Assembly (NCBI GenBank): GCA_963790965.1
Contig: CAWBQO010000003.1
Location: 620,001 to 684,000 of the forward strand
Direction: 5' to 3'
DNA length: 64,000 bases
Origin: CAWBQO01 sp963790965
GTDB taxonomy: Bacteria > Bacteroidota > Rhodothermia > Rhodothermales > DASSAV01
Under the pieces are notes generated by a model. The model saw only the letters and a list, made by a program, of their open reading frames with translations, did not search any database and was not told the origin of the DNA. Below, in pieces: positions 44,194-52,738 of the stretch. Numbering within the stretch: the first letter of the stretch is position 1; each line of letters opens with the position of its first letter. Made by a program: the position numbers and the translations under genes.

Positions 44194-45714
44194 ATGCAAC
44201 CGACTCTGTCCGATTCAACGATGGGCCTCCTCCACGAAGGCATTCCGGCCGGGAAGATTCGAGGAAAGGGGTTGACCTATGACGACGTGCTGCTCGTACC
44301 GGCTCGATCCTCGATCATGCCGCGCGAGGCGGACACGAGTACGTGGCTGACCCGCGACATTCGCCTGCACATTCCCCTGATTTCTGCCGCGATGGACACG
44401 GTAACGGAGTCAGAGATGGCCATTGCTATGGCGCGTGAGGGGGGCGTCGGGGTGCTGCACAAAAACATGACGGCGGAGCAGCAGGCGGCGGAGGTGCGCC
44501 GCGTCAAGCGGTCCGAAAGCGGGATGATTCTCGATCCGATCACGCTGCGCCCGCACGACACGGTGGCTCACGCCCGAGCGCAGATGGCACGATTCGCGAT
44601 CGGCGGCATTCCGATCGTGGACGAAGCGAAAAAGCTCGTGGGCATCGTGACGAACCGCGACCTGCGCTTTCAGACGGACGGGCGCGCCAAGCTGTCGTCG
44701 CTGATGACGAGCGAGGGACTCATCACGGCTCCGCTTGGAACGACGCTGGAGCAGGCCGAGCACCTGCTTCAGACGCACAAGATCGAGAAGCTGCTCATCG
44801 TTGATGACGGCGGGTTTTTGCGGGGGCTGATTACGTTCAAGGACATTCAGAAGAAGAAGAAGCACCCCAATGCGTGTAAAGACGAACATGGGCGGCTGCG
44901 CGTTGGAGCGGCCGTCGGGGTGACGCCGGACGTGCAGGAGCGGGTTGCGGCGCTCGTTGGGGCGGCTGTTGATTTCATCACTGTCGACACGGCGCACGGG
45001 CATTCCGACGGGGTCATCAGGACGCTGCAGATGATCAAGGGCGACTACCCGGATCTGCGCGTGCTCGTTGGGAACGTCGCGACGGCCGAGGCAACGCGCG
45101 ACCTGATCGAAGCGGGGGCGGACGGGATCAAGGTGGGGATTGGGCCGGGATCGATCTGTACCACGCGGGTGGTCGCGGGCGTGGGTGTCCCGCAGCTCAC
45201 GGCCATCATGGAGTGTGCCGGTATAGCGAGAGCCGCGGGAGTACCCGTTATTGCAGATGGCGGAATCAAGCAAACCGGCGACATCCCAAAGGCGCTTGCA
45301 GCCGGCGCGTCGACCGTTATGATCGGGGGACTCTTCGCGCGGGTAGAGGAGAGTCCGGGCGAAACGATCCTCTATGAAGGTCGGAAGTTCAAATCGTACC
45401 GCGGCATGGGGTCTCTTGCTGCGATGCAGGCGGGTAGCCGCGACCGGTATTTCCAGGACGCGGAGGATGACTTGAAAAAACTCGTGCCCGAGGGGATCGA
45501 AGGGCGCGTGCCGTACAGTGGAACGCTGAGCGAGGTAATATACCAGATGCTTGGCGGACTGCGCGCGGCAATGGGCTACTGCGGGTGCGTTAATTTGCAG
45601 GACCTGTTTGAGAACGGCCAGTTCATTCGCGTTACCGATGCCGGTCAGCGTGAAAGCCATCCGCACGACGTGTACATCACGCGGGAAGCGCCCAACTACA
45701 GCTCACGGGCGTGA
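44194..45714 (+). CDS. guaB: IMP dehydrogenase
   Basis: The 506-residue protein is full length. It has GLTYDDVLLVPARSSIMP and SAAMDTVTESEMAIAMAREGG, then two CBS domains (about residues 110-225) and the catalytic loop GPGSICTTR with C322. The flap GMGSLAAMQAGSRDRY is present. It oxidises IMP to XMP, the committed step to guanine nucleotides. The stop codon overlaps the start region of the next gene. Confidence 0.97.
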   Translation: MQPTLSDSTMGLLHEGIPAGKIRGKGLTYDDVLLVPARSSIMPREADTSTWLTRDIRLHIPLISAAMDTVTESEMAIAMAREGGVGVLHKNMTAEQQAAEVRRVKRSESGMILDPITLRPHDTVAHARAQMARFAIGGIPIVDEAKKLVGIVTNRDLRFQTDGRAKLSSLMTSEGLITAPLGTTLEQAEHLLQTHKIEKLLIVDDGGFLRGLITFKDIQKKKKHPNACKDEHGRLRVGAAVGVTPDVQERVAALVGAAVDFITVDTAHGHSDGVIRTLQMIKGDYPDLRVLVGNVATAEATRDLIEAGADGIKVGIGPGSICTTRVVAGVGVPQLTAIMECAGIARAAGVPVIADGGIKQTGDIPKALAAGASTVMIGGLFARVEESPGETILYEGRKFKSYRGMGSLAAMQAGSRDRYFQDAEDDLKKLVPEGIEGRVPYSGTLSEVIYQMLGGLRAAMGYCGCVNLQDLFENGQFIRVTDAGQRESHPHDVYITREAPNYSSRA

Positions 45715-46781
45715 TGATGGACCGGATAAGCACCCTTCGCGAACTCCTGATTCGCTTCGAGGCAGACGCGCTCCTGCTCGCGTTCCTTCCCGACATCCGG
45801 TGGGCGACGGGGTTTACGGGATCGAACGGCCTGCTCTTTGTTTCGGCGCAGAAGGCCGTTTTTCTGACCGACGGGCGATACACCACCCAGGCGGCAACGG
45901 AAGTGCAGCACGCCCGCGTGGCCGTCGTGGAGGGTAACATGTTCGATGCGTTGCCCGCGCAGACGACCGCGAGGGAGGCCGCGCAGGTACTGATCCAGTC
46001 CGAGCACCTCACCCTCTACGACCAGGCGAGGCTCACCGCCGCACTGCCGGAAGCCGGCTGGAAGCAGGAGGCGGGCTGGATGCGGGAGCTTGTGGCGCGG
46101 AAAACCGACGCGGAGCTGGACCTGATGCGGCAAGCGCAGCGGATCACGGAAGCGGCGTTTGAAGCGGTACTCGGCCGCATCGAGGTGGGAATGAGCGAGA
46201 AAGAGATCGCGGCTCATCTGACTTTTGAACAACTGCGACTCGGGGCCGAGCGGATGTCCTTCGACCCGATTGTGGCGTCGGGACCAAACAGCGCCCTGCC
46301 CCACGCGCGTCCGACGGATCGGAAAGTGGGCACGGGCGAGGTGTTGCTTCTCGATTTCGGCTGCGTCTTCGAGGGGTATGCTTCAGACATGACGCGGACG
46401 GTGTTCGTTGGCGAACCCGATCCGGAGGCACGGCGCGTTTACGGCGTGGTGAGAGAGGCGCAGGAACGGGCGCTGCGGGGCGCTCGGGCGGGAATGGCCG
46501 CTAACGCGTTAGATGCGCTTGCGCGAGACGTGATCGCGGCGGCAGGTTATGACGGTACCTTCACCCACGGGCTTGGCCACGGCGTCGGTCTGCAGATCCA
46601 CGAGTGGCCGCGCGTGAGCAAGCAGAGCGACGAGCCGCTGCCCGGCGGAGCAGTCGTGACGATCGAGCCGGGTATTTACCTGCCGGGAAGGTTTGGCGTG
46701 CGCATCGAAGACATGATCGTGCTTCGGGAGGACGGCGCGGACAATCTCACGCGCGCGAGCAAAGACCCCGTCGTCCTGTGA
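45714..46781 (+). CDS. M24 family Xaa-Pro aminopeptidase-like metallopeptidase
   Basis: About 355 residues; GTG 45711 and ATG 45717 are alternative starts. The creatinase N-terminal domain includes IRWATGFTGSNGLLFV. The catalytic pita-bread domain has the metal ligands in LLLDFGCVFEGYASDMTRTV (two Asp), GLGHGVGLQIHEWPR (His), and VTIEPGIYLPGRFGVRIED (two Glu). Family members remove N-terminal residues before proline. The gene starts inside the guaB end and its stop overlaps the following GTG start, so the three genes form one unit. Confidence 0.92.
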   Translation: MMDRISTLRELLIRFEADALLLAFLPDIRWATGFTGSNGLLFVSAQKAVFLTDGRYTTQAATEVQHARVAVVEGNMFDALPAQTTAREAAQVLIQSEHLTLYDQARLTAALPEAGWKQEAGWMRELVARKTDAELDLMRQAQRITEAAFEAVLGRIEVGMSEKEIAAHLTFEQLRLGAERMSFDPIVASGPNSALPHARPTDRKVGTGEVLLLDFGCVFEGYASDMTRTVFVGEPDPEARRVYGVVREAQERALRGARAGMAANALDALARDVIAAAGYDGTFTHGLGHGVGLQIHEWPRVSKQSDEPLPGGAVVTIEPGIYLPGRFGVRIEDMIVLREDGADNLTRASKDPVVL

Positions 46782-48109
46782 CGGCAACATGGGCCGAAGA
46801 AGCGGCAGCCGGAACTTCGGAACCACTCCGCCGGGTGCTGATCGTGGCGTACTACTTTCCGCCGATGGGACTGAGCGGAGTGCAGCGCGTGGCGAAGTTC
46901 GCGCGGTATCTTCCGCTGTTTGGATGGCAGCCGACGGTGCTAACGGTGAAGCCGGGAGGGTATTTCGCGTATGATGATGCCTTGTTGGACGAGACGCTCC
47001 GCGCCGGCGTCCAGGTAGACCGGACGGGTTCCATTGATCCCACCCGGCTGTTCAGGCGTGGTGCCACCGTTTCTCTGCCGAAGGAAGGCTCCCGGCAGTT
47101 GCTGTCAGCGGTGAGTCAGTTTTGTTTTCAACCCGACAACAAGATTGGCTGGTATCCGGCGGCCGTTGCGCGCGGGAGCGAGCGACTAAAGGAGGGCTTC
47201 GATCTGGTCTTTTCGTCGGCACCACCGTATTCCGGGCACCTGATCGCGGCGACGCTGGCAAGGCGGCACGGCTTGCCGCTCGTGGTGGATTACCGGGATG
47301 CCTGGGTGCGGAATCCACGCCACGTCTACCCGACGCGCGTCCACCGCTGGGTGAACGAGGCGATGGAGCGGAGTGTTCACCGGACGGCCTCCCATGTGAC
47401 TGCGATCAATGAAACGATAGCGGCAGGACTCGGGATGCCCACGGACGCTCCGCCGCCGCCAGTGACCGTGTTACCGCAGGGGTTTGATGAAGCCGACTTT
47501 AACGTTGCGCCCCAACGCTTTAGTGGCGAAAAGATGACGCTATGCTACAGCGGCGTCTTCTATGACGCCCAGACGCCGGATGTCTTTCTAAAGGCGCTCG
47601 CAAGGCAAAGGGCGGAACGGCCGGATGTTCGAACTCGGGTGCGAGCCGTCTTCGTGGGACTGGTTCCGGAAGCGTCGCGGGCGCTTGCGGCGCGGCTTGA
47701 ACTCGGCGACGACGTTGAATACGCCGGATATCTGCCGCACGAACAGGTGCCGTCGTATCTTAAGGGTTCAGATGTGCTCTGGATGACCATCGGGGAACGA
47801 GCGGGTGCGGAGGGCATCTCGACCGGCAAACTGTACGAATACATGGGCGCGCGTAAGCCCATCCTCGCGCTTGTTCCTGAAGGAGAAGCAGCGCGCACCT
47901 TGAGAGCGTATGAGGCTGCGGAGATCGTTCACCCGGATGACGAGAAGGGCACAGCAGACGCCTTATCGAGGTTGTTTGATCAGTGGAAAAGCGGGCGATT
48001 GCCCAAACCTCGGGAGGCGGCGGTGGCTCCTTTCGAGCGGAAGTTGCTTGCCGAAAAGTTAGCGAGCATCTTCCAGGACACTTTGCGAGTAAGCCGACTC
48101 GCATCTTAA
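46778..48109 (+). CDS. Glycosyltransferase (GT4-like)
   Basis: The best start is the GTG at 46778, which overlaps the upstream stop (GTGA), giving 443 residues. The N-terminal VLIVAYYFPPMGLSGVQRVAKFARYL and DYRDAWVRNPR are typical of GT-B-fold glycosyltransferases acting on exported polysaccharide. The C-terminal part has VLPQGFDEADF, LCYSGVFYDAQTP, AGYLPHEQVPSYLKGSDVL and STGKLYEYMGARKPILAL. The donor sugar cannot be read. A frame reaching 46604 would lie inside the peptidase gene and is rejected. Confidence 0.82.
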   Translation: MTATWAEEAAAGTSEPLRRVLIVAYYFPPMGLSGVQRVAKFARYLPLFGWQPTVLTVKPGGYFAYDDALLDETLRAGVQVDRTGSIDPTRLFRRGATVSLPKEGSRQLLSAVSQFCFQPDNKIGWYPAAVARGSERLKEGFDLVFSSAPPYSGHLIAATLARRHGLPLVVDYRDAWVRNPRHVYPTRVHRWVNEAMERSVHRTASHVTAINETIAAGLGMPTDAPPPPVTVLPQGFDEADFNVAPQRFSGEKMTLCYSGVFYDAQTPDVFLKALARQRAERPDVRTRVRAVFVGLVPEASRALAARLELGDDVEYAGYLPHEQVPSYLKGSDVLWMTIGERAGAEGISTGKLYEYMGARKPILALVPEGEAARTLRAYEAAEIVHPDDEKGTADALSRLFDQWKSGRLPKPREAAVAPFERKLLAEKLASIFQDTLRVSRLAS

Positions 48110-48133
48110 CCCAGACATGAAACGCCAGAGCCG

Positions 48134-48565
48134 ATGAGCGCCTCTTCGCCGAACGGTTTCTTCGACTCCGCGCACATGCGGCTTCCGAGCCGCCTGGAAG
48201 AGATGGAGCGCGTGGTTGAGGTTACGCAGCAGTTTGCTGCACGCCAGACAGAAGACGAAGACCTCGTCTACCGCGTCCTGCTGCTTACAACGGAAGCCGT
48301 CACGAACGCGATGGAACACGGGAACAGGCTCGATCCGGAGAAAGAGGTAATTCTCTCCCTTTCCCGAACGGCGGCAGGTATCGAGGTGGTTGTGGAGGAC
48401 GCGGGCGCGGGCTTCCGACCCGCGGAGCATGCCGACCCGCTTCAGGAGGAAAATCGGCTGCTCAATCACGGGCGGGGCCTTTTCCTCATCGAACAGATGG
48501 CGGACGAGTGGGGCTACGAGGATGAAGGGCGGCGGCTGCGGATGTTCTTTAATTTTCCCGCCTGA
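48134..48565 (+). CDS. RsbW-like serine kinase/anti-sigma ATPase domain protein
   Basis: The 143-residue protein is a single GHKL (HATPase_c_2) domain. It shows the N box in TTEAVTNAMEHGN, the G1 box in VEDAGAGFRP, and the G2 box in NHGRGLFLIEQMAD. Proteins like this phosphorylate anti-sigma antagonists and hold sigma factors (SpoIIAB/RsbW family). No sigma factor or STAS-domain antagonist gene is adjacent, so its partner lies elsewhere. It converges with miaA, the two stops being 11 bp apart. Confidence 0.85.
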   Translation: MSASSPNGFFDSAHMRLPSRLEEMERVVEVTQQFAARQTEDEDLVYRVLLLTTEAVTNAMEHGNRLDPEKEVILSLSRTAAGIEVVVEDAGAGFRPAEHADPLQEENRLLNHGRGLFLIEQMADEWGYEDEGRRLRMFFNFPA

Positions 48566-48576
48566 TCATGCGCCCG

Positions 48577-49527
48577 TCAGTGCGTGCTCCCCGGGTGACG
48601 GAAGTAGGCGAGCAGGAGGCGCTGCACGTCTTCGGTGTCGGCGTAGAACCACGTCACGCCTCGCCAGCGGCGGAACCATGTTAACTGCCTTTTGGCGTAG
48701 CGCCGGGAGTTGCGCTTCGTGTCCTCCCAAAGGTCGGCTTCGCTACAATCCTCTTGCAAGAACTTGATCGGTTCCCGGTAGCCAATGGTTTGCAGCGCGT
48801 TGAGGGTAGGAGGGAAGCCGGCGGCAAGTAAGCCCCTGACTTCATCCATAAGCCCGCCGACTTTCATCTCTTCAACACGGGCGTTGATGCGGTCGTACAA
48901 GTTCGCACGATCTCGCGTCAGCACCGCAATGCGGAAGTCAAATGGCGGCGGAGCCGCCTGTCGGTGGAAGACGCTGAGCGGCGTACCGGTGCCGTGAAAC
49001 ACCTCGAGCGCCCGAACGATCCGCTGCGACTTCGTGGGATCAAGCGTGGCTGCCGCCTCCGGATCTACGCGCAGCAACTCGTCGAAGAGCGCTTCGCCTC
49101 CAAACCGTTCCAATCTATCGGTAAGCGCGGCGCGCACGCCGGGATCAATTTGCGGCGTTTCCGAGATGCCGTAGAGCAGCGCCTGGAGATACAGCGTGGA
49201 TCCGCCAACAACGAGCGGAAGACGCCCTCGCGCCAGGATGTCGCCAATGCGCGCGTGCGCCTCCTCGGCGTAGCGTCCGGCTGAGAAAGGCTCCCGAATG
49301 GAGCGATCGGCAACGAAATGGTGCGGCACGCGCGCGATTTCCTCCGGAGAAGGTCGGGCGGTCCCGATGCAAAGCTCCCGGTATACTTGCCGGCTGTCGG
49401 CGGAGACGATTTCCGCGCCCAGCGCTTCTGCAAGGCCAATGCTCAGGACCGTCTTACCGGAAGCGGTTGGCCCGGCGATTACCGGGATCGGGAGCGGTGC
49501 CAAGCTATCTGCCCATGCTTCCTTCAT
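48577..49527 (-). CDS. miaA: tRNA dimethylallyltransferase
   Basis: The 316-residue protein has a P-loop GPTASGKT (residues 19-26), SADSRQVYRELCIGTARPS, VVGGSTLYLQALLYG and the C-terminal NALQTIGYREPIKFL with KRQLTWFRRW. It adds dimethylallyl to the N6 of A37 in tRNAs reading UNN codons. It lies 18 bp after the lycopene cyclase on the same strand, so it probably shares a transcript with two carotenoid genes. All three use or act on isoprenoids. Confidence 0.95.
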   Translation of the reverse strand: MKEAWADSLAPLPIPVIAGPTASGKTVLSIGLAEALGAEIVSADSRQVYRELCIGTARPSPEEIARVPHHFVADRSIREPFSAGRYAEEAHARIGDILARGRLPLVVGGSTLYLQALLYGISETPQIDPGVRAALTDRLERFGGEALFDELLRVDPEAAATLDPTKSQRIVRALEVFHGTGTPLSVFHRQAAPPPFDFRIAVLTRDRANLYDRINARVEEMKVGGLMDEVRGLLAAGFPPTLNALQTIGYREPIKFLQEDCSEADLWEDTKRNSRRYAKRQLTWFRRWRGVTWFYADTEDVQRLLLAYFRHPGSTH

Positions 49528-49545
49528 CAGCCGATTTCCAGTCTA

Positions 49546-50316
49546 TCAGGAAGCAACCGGCGGCGCCGACTCGGTCTGGCTGTAGAATCGCCAGGGTACC
49601 GTCACCCGGTCGCCATAGAGGAACAGCACGACGCCCTGCACCACGAGCAGATTCGTAACGAGAAAGAAGACGGCCTCCTCGACGGGAAGGCCGAGGGGAT
49701 AGAAGTCGAAGGAGTACCGGTCGGCGATGGACCAGATGGACAGCGCGATGGCAATGCGGTCGATGATCCAGAGGTAGAGCGTCGCTATGGAAAGCGTGAC
49801 GACGAGGGGCCGGATCAAGGCCGCGAACTGCGCTGCGCCGTAGAGCCACATCAGAAGGAGCACGGGAGAGGCCCAGGCGAGGATCAGTCCCAGGTAGAGG
49901 CCTTCATCGGAGCCGATGAGCAGCAAGAGAATGCCCCCAACCGATGCCGCAAGGTAGATCAACGCACCCATTCCAAGAGCGGGTAGATTGCGCACCGGCG
50001 ACCGATAGCTGCTCCGCCCCAGCACCCAGTAGAGCAGCAGCCCGGTAAGGAGTGGTTGCAAGATGAAGAAGAGGTACTCCTCGAGCGGAACGTAGCCTAT
50101 GACGGCCAGCACGCGGTCCGTGCCGTACTCCCAGACGCCGCGATATACAAGGTAATTGTCCCACGGAGTCGTGAAGAGAAGGGCGATGAGGGCCGTGAGC
50201 AGAACGGCCGTGAGTCCGCGCCGCCGCTCAACACCCGGCACGCGCCACCGCGTCGCGAGGGCAAGCACAACGATGGGTGGAACGACGAAAAGAAGAAGGA
50301 AGGTCAGGTAAGACAT
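49546..50316 (-). CDS. crtYcd: Lycopene cyclase, fused CrtYcd type
   Basis: From the ATG at 50316 the protein has 256 residues and seven or so membrane helices. It is made of two related halves, each with a conserved acidic motif: PLEE at 77-80 in GYVPLEEYLFF and PVEE at 211-214 in GLPVEEAVFFLV, plus TPWDNYLVYRGVWEYG in the first half. These are the marks of the CrtYc and CrtYd subunits of actinobacterial and archaeal cyclases, here in one chain. It should close beta rings on lycopene. A longer frame up to 50436 is disfavoured because it overlaps the upstream gene. It lies 25 bp after the CrtO-like gene. Confidence 0.87.
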   Translation of the reverse strand: MSYLTFLLLFVVPPIVVLALATRWRVPGVERRRGLTAVLLTALIALLFTTPWDNYLVYRGVWEYGTDRVLAVIGYVPLEEYLFFILQPLLTGLLLYWVLGRSSYRSPVRNLPALGMGALIYLAASVGGILLLLIGSDEGLYLGLILAWASPVLLLMWLYGAAQFAALIRPLVVTLSIATLYLWIIDRIAIALSIWSIADRYSFDFYPLGLPVEEAVFFLVTNLLVVQGVVLFLYGDRVTVPWRFYSQTESAPPVAS

Positions 50317-50341
50317 ACGGAACGTGCCCGGCGGGGGCAAT

Positions 50342-51877
50342 TCAGACGCGCTTGCGGTGAAAGTCTTTGAGAAGAACTCGCGCCGCATTGCGGCCCGAGG
50401 CACCCATGATGCCACCTCCCGGATGCGTTCCGGCACCGGTGAGATACAGCCCTTTGACCGGGCCGCGGTAGTTTGCCATTCCGAGCAGCGGGCGCATCAT
50501 GAACATCTGGTCCATGCTCATCTCGATGTGCATGACGTTGCCGCGGAAGAGGCCCAGCTCGCGTTCGAGCCAGAGCGGATGCTGAAACAGTTGGCCTACG
50601 ATGCTGTCGCGCGTTCCGGGCGCGTACGCCTCAAACGTGTCGATAATCGTGTCGGACACCTGCGGACCGATGCGGTCCCAGCTTTTGCCGCCGGCGAGTT
50701 CGTAGGGAAAGTACTGCGCCCAGAGCCAGAGCACCTCGCCGCCTTCGGGCGCGAGGGAGCTATCGACGGCGCTAAAGGACATCGCGACGATGGGCGGATC
50801 AGCGGCGGGTTCGCCGGCGAGATAGTCGCCGTAGGCCCGTTCGATCTGCCTCTCGTCACGGCAGACGAGCTGCAGCGCAATCCGGGCATCGTCGGTCGGA
50901 CACGCGGCGTAGCGCACCGGCTTATCGAGTGCCAGCCGAAGCACCGCTCCAAAGCCATTCCCGACGCGGATGTCCTCCCGCTCAGGCGGACGGTGCTCTT
51001 CCGGTAGCAGCTTGCCAAGGGTTTCGAGGATATGGCTCCCGGCGAGAACGGCGCGTGCGGTATAGGGCTGGCCGTCAACCACGATGCCCGTTGCGCGTTT
51101 CCCGTCGACAAGGATCCGCTCGACGGGCGCAGACGTGAAGATCTGTCCGCCATGCGCTTCAATATGACGGGCGAGCGCCTGCGTCAGCATACCGGATCCG
51201 CCGCGCGGACGCGCAATTCCGCCTTTATGGTAGAGCGGGTGCCAGAGGAGGAACGGACCCGTCAGCGGCTCAGAGGGCGGCGGCCCCGACTGCGCCGCCA
51301 TCCACGAGAGGGCGGTCCGGATCTTCGGTTCAGAAAAGTAGGACGCCGCAACTTCGCCGTACGGGCGCAAGATCTGCTTGAGCGCGCGCTTCCACGGCAG
51401 CGTTGCGCTGCGCCCCTTGTAGAACGTCTTGCCGAGTTCAAAGGGGCTGGGTACGGATAGAAAGGCGCTGTTCACCGTTTCGGCGAAGCCGCGCCAGTCG
51501 TGGAGAAAGCGGCGGTAGGCGTCGCCCTGACCCGGGAAGCGCGATTCGAGGTGCTCGCAGGTCCGGTCTTCATCTCGGTAGATGAACAGGTGGTCGCCGT
51601 CCGGGAAGGGGGCAAAGAAGAGCGGATCGAGCTCGATGTAATCGAGGCCGTAGGACTCCAGCGACAGTTCCTCCACGATGGGCGTCGTGCGGATGAGCAT
51701 GTGCGCACTGCCGCCCAGATCGAACCTGTAGCCCGGCACGATCTCTTTGGTTGAGACGGCTCCGCCAACGATGTCACGGCGCTCGAAGACCCCCACGCGC
51801 TTTCCCGCCTGCGCAAGATAAGCTGCGGAGATGAGCGCGTTGTGTCCCGCACCGATGATGATAACGTCGTAATCCAC
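50342..51877 (-). CDS. CrtO/CrtI-family carotenoid oxidoreductase
   Basis: The 511-residue flavoprotein starts DVIIIGAGHNALISAAYLAQAGKRVGVFERRDIVGGA. It contains GGIARPRGGSGMLTQALARHIEAHGG, VRYAACPTDDARIALQ, and the C-terminal GLYLTGAGTHPGGGIMGASGRNAAR. The GHN segment of the N-terminus and these blocks match the CrtO-type ketolase/PYROXD2-like branch more than classic CrtI desaturases. In Rhodothermia such enzymes have been linked to 4-keto carotenoids, so a beta-carotene ketolase role is plausible but unproved. It heads the minus-strand run crtO-like, lycopene cyclase, miaA. Confidence 0.8.
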   Translation of the reverse strand: MDYDVIIIGAGHNALISAAYLAQAGKRVGVFERRDIVGGAVSTKEIVPGYRFDLGGSAHMLIRTTPIVEELSLESYGLDYIELDPLFFAPFPDGDHLFIYRDEDRTCEHLESRFPGQGDAYRRFLHDWRGFAETVNSAFLSVPSPFELGKTFYKGRSATLPWKRALKQILRPYGEVAASYFSEPKIRTALSWMAAQSGPPPSEPLTGPFLLWHPLYHKGGIARPRGGSGMLTQALARHIEAHGGQIFTSAPVERILVDGKRATGIVVDGQPYTARAVLAGSHILETLGKLLPEEHRPPEREDIRVGNGFGAVLRLALDKPVRYAACPTDDARIALQLVCRDERQIERAYGDYLAGEPAADPPIVAMSFSAVDSSLAPEGGEVLWLWAQYFPYELAGGKSWDRIGPQVSDTIIDTFEAYAPGTRDSIVGQLFQHPLWLERELGLFRGNVMHIEMSMDQMFMMRPLLGMANYRGPVKGLYLTGAGTHPGGGIMGASGRNAARVLLKDFHRKRV

Positions 51878-51970
51878 GGCTGCTTGTGATTATCTTTAAG
51901 CGACGACGGACCGAGGCCGCAAGAACACCGTCGTCGCGAAACAACTTGTATACTGCCGACCTTTCGTTCG

Positions 51971-52603
51971 ATGAAGATACTCGATATTACCCGCCCGTTG
52001 ATCGACGGCATTGCAGTTTGGCCGGGAGACGAACGGTTTCGCGCCACCTTTTCCGCGGAGATTGGATCGGAGAGCACCGTAAATGTGGGCGCGGTGTCGA
52101 TGAGCCTTCACACCGGCACGCACGTGGACGCGCCCCGGCACTACCGGCGGGAAGGCAAGGCGGTCGATGAGCTTGACCTTACCGCCTTTGTCGGACCGGC
52201 GATGGTGGTTGAGATTCTCACGCGCGAGGCAATTCAGCCGTACCATCTGGAGCGGCTGGAGCGGCTGGAGCTTGGAGATGCGCAGCGAGTCCTGTTCAAG
52301 ACCAGCGCCTCGCACGCGCGTCCCGACGGGTGGTACACGGACTTCCCGGCCTTAGCGCCTGCCACCATCGATTTTCTTGCGGACAGAGGGGTCGTGCTTA
52401 TCGGGGTGGACGGTGCATCGGTGGACCCGGTGGAGAGCAAAACGCTGGCGGCTCACCACCGGCTGGCGGAGCGCGGCATCGTGAATATAGAAGGCCTGTG
52501 GCTGCCGCACGTCGCGCCCGGTCACTACAGGCTCATCGCACTGCCGCTGCCGATTACCGGGATGGATGCCTCGCCCGTTCGTGCCGTTCTCGTGCTCGAA
52601 TAG
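51971..52603 (+). CDS. Cyclase-family metal hydrolase (KynB-like)
   Basis: The 210-residue protein has the metal-binding HTGTHVDAPRHY motif (H47, H51, D53, with H57) after DITRPLIDGIAVWPGD. It ends with the ALPLPITGMDASPVRAVL segment usual in kynurenine formamidases. KynB hydrolyses N-formylkynurenine to kynurenine. No tryptophan dioxygenase or kynureninase is nearby, so another cyclic or formyl substrate cannot be excluded. It is divergent from the crtO-like gene with a 93-bp spacer. Confidence 0.85.
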   Translation: MKILDITRPLIDGIAVWPGDERFRATFSAEIGSESTVNVGAVSMSLHTGTHVDAPRHYRREGKAVDELDLTAFVGPAMVVEILTREAIQPYHLERLERLELGDAQRVLFKTSASHARPDGWYTDFPALAPATIDFLADRGVVLIGVDGASVDPVESKTLAAHHRLAERGIVNIEGLWLPHVAPGHYRLIALPLPITGMDASPVRAVLVLE

Positions 52604-52738
52604 CGCGGCAGAAAGGTGGTCACATCAAAGTCACCTACGGGCGCAAACCCATACGCTCGCGTTTGCATATAGAGAGAGGCATGTCAGTGTCTTTTCGACA
52701 TTTCGGTGCCTGTCCTCTCAACCAATAGGAATGCCCTC

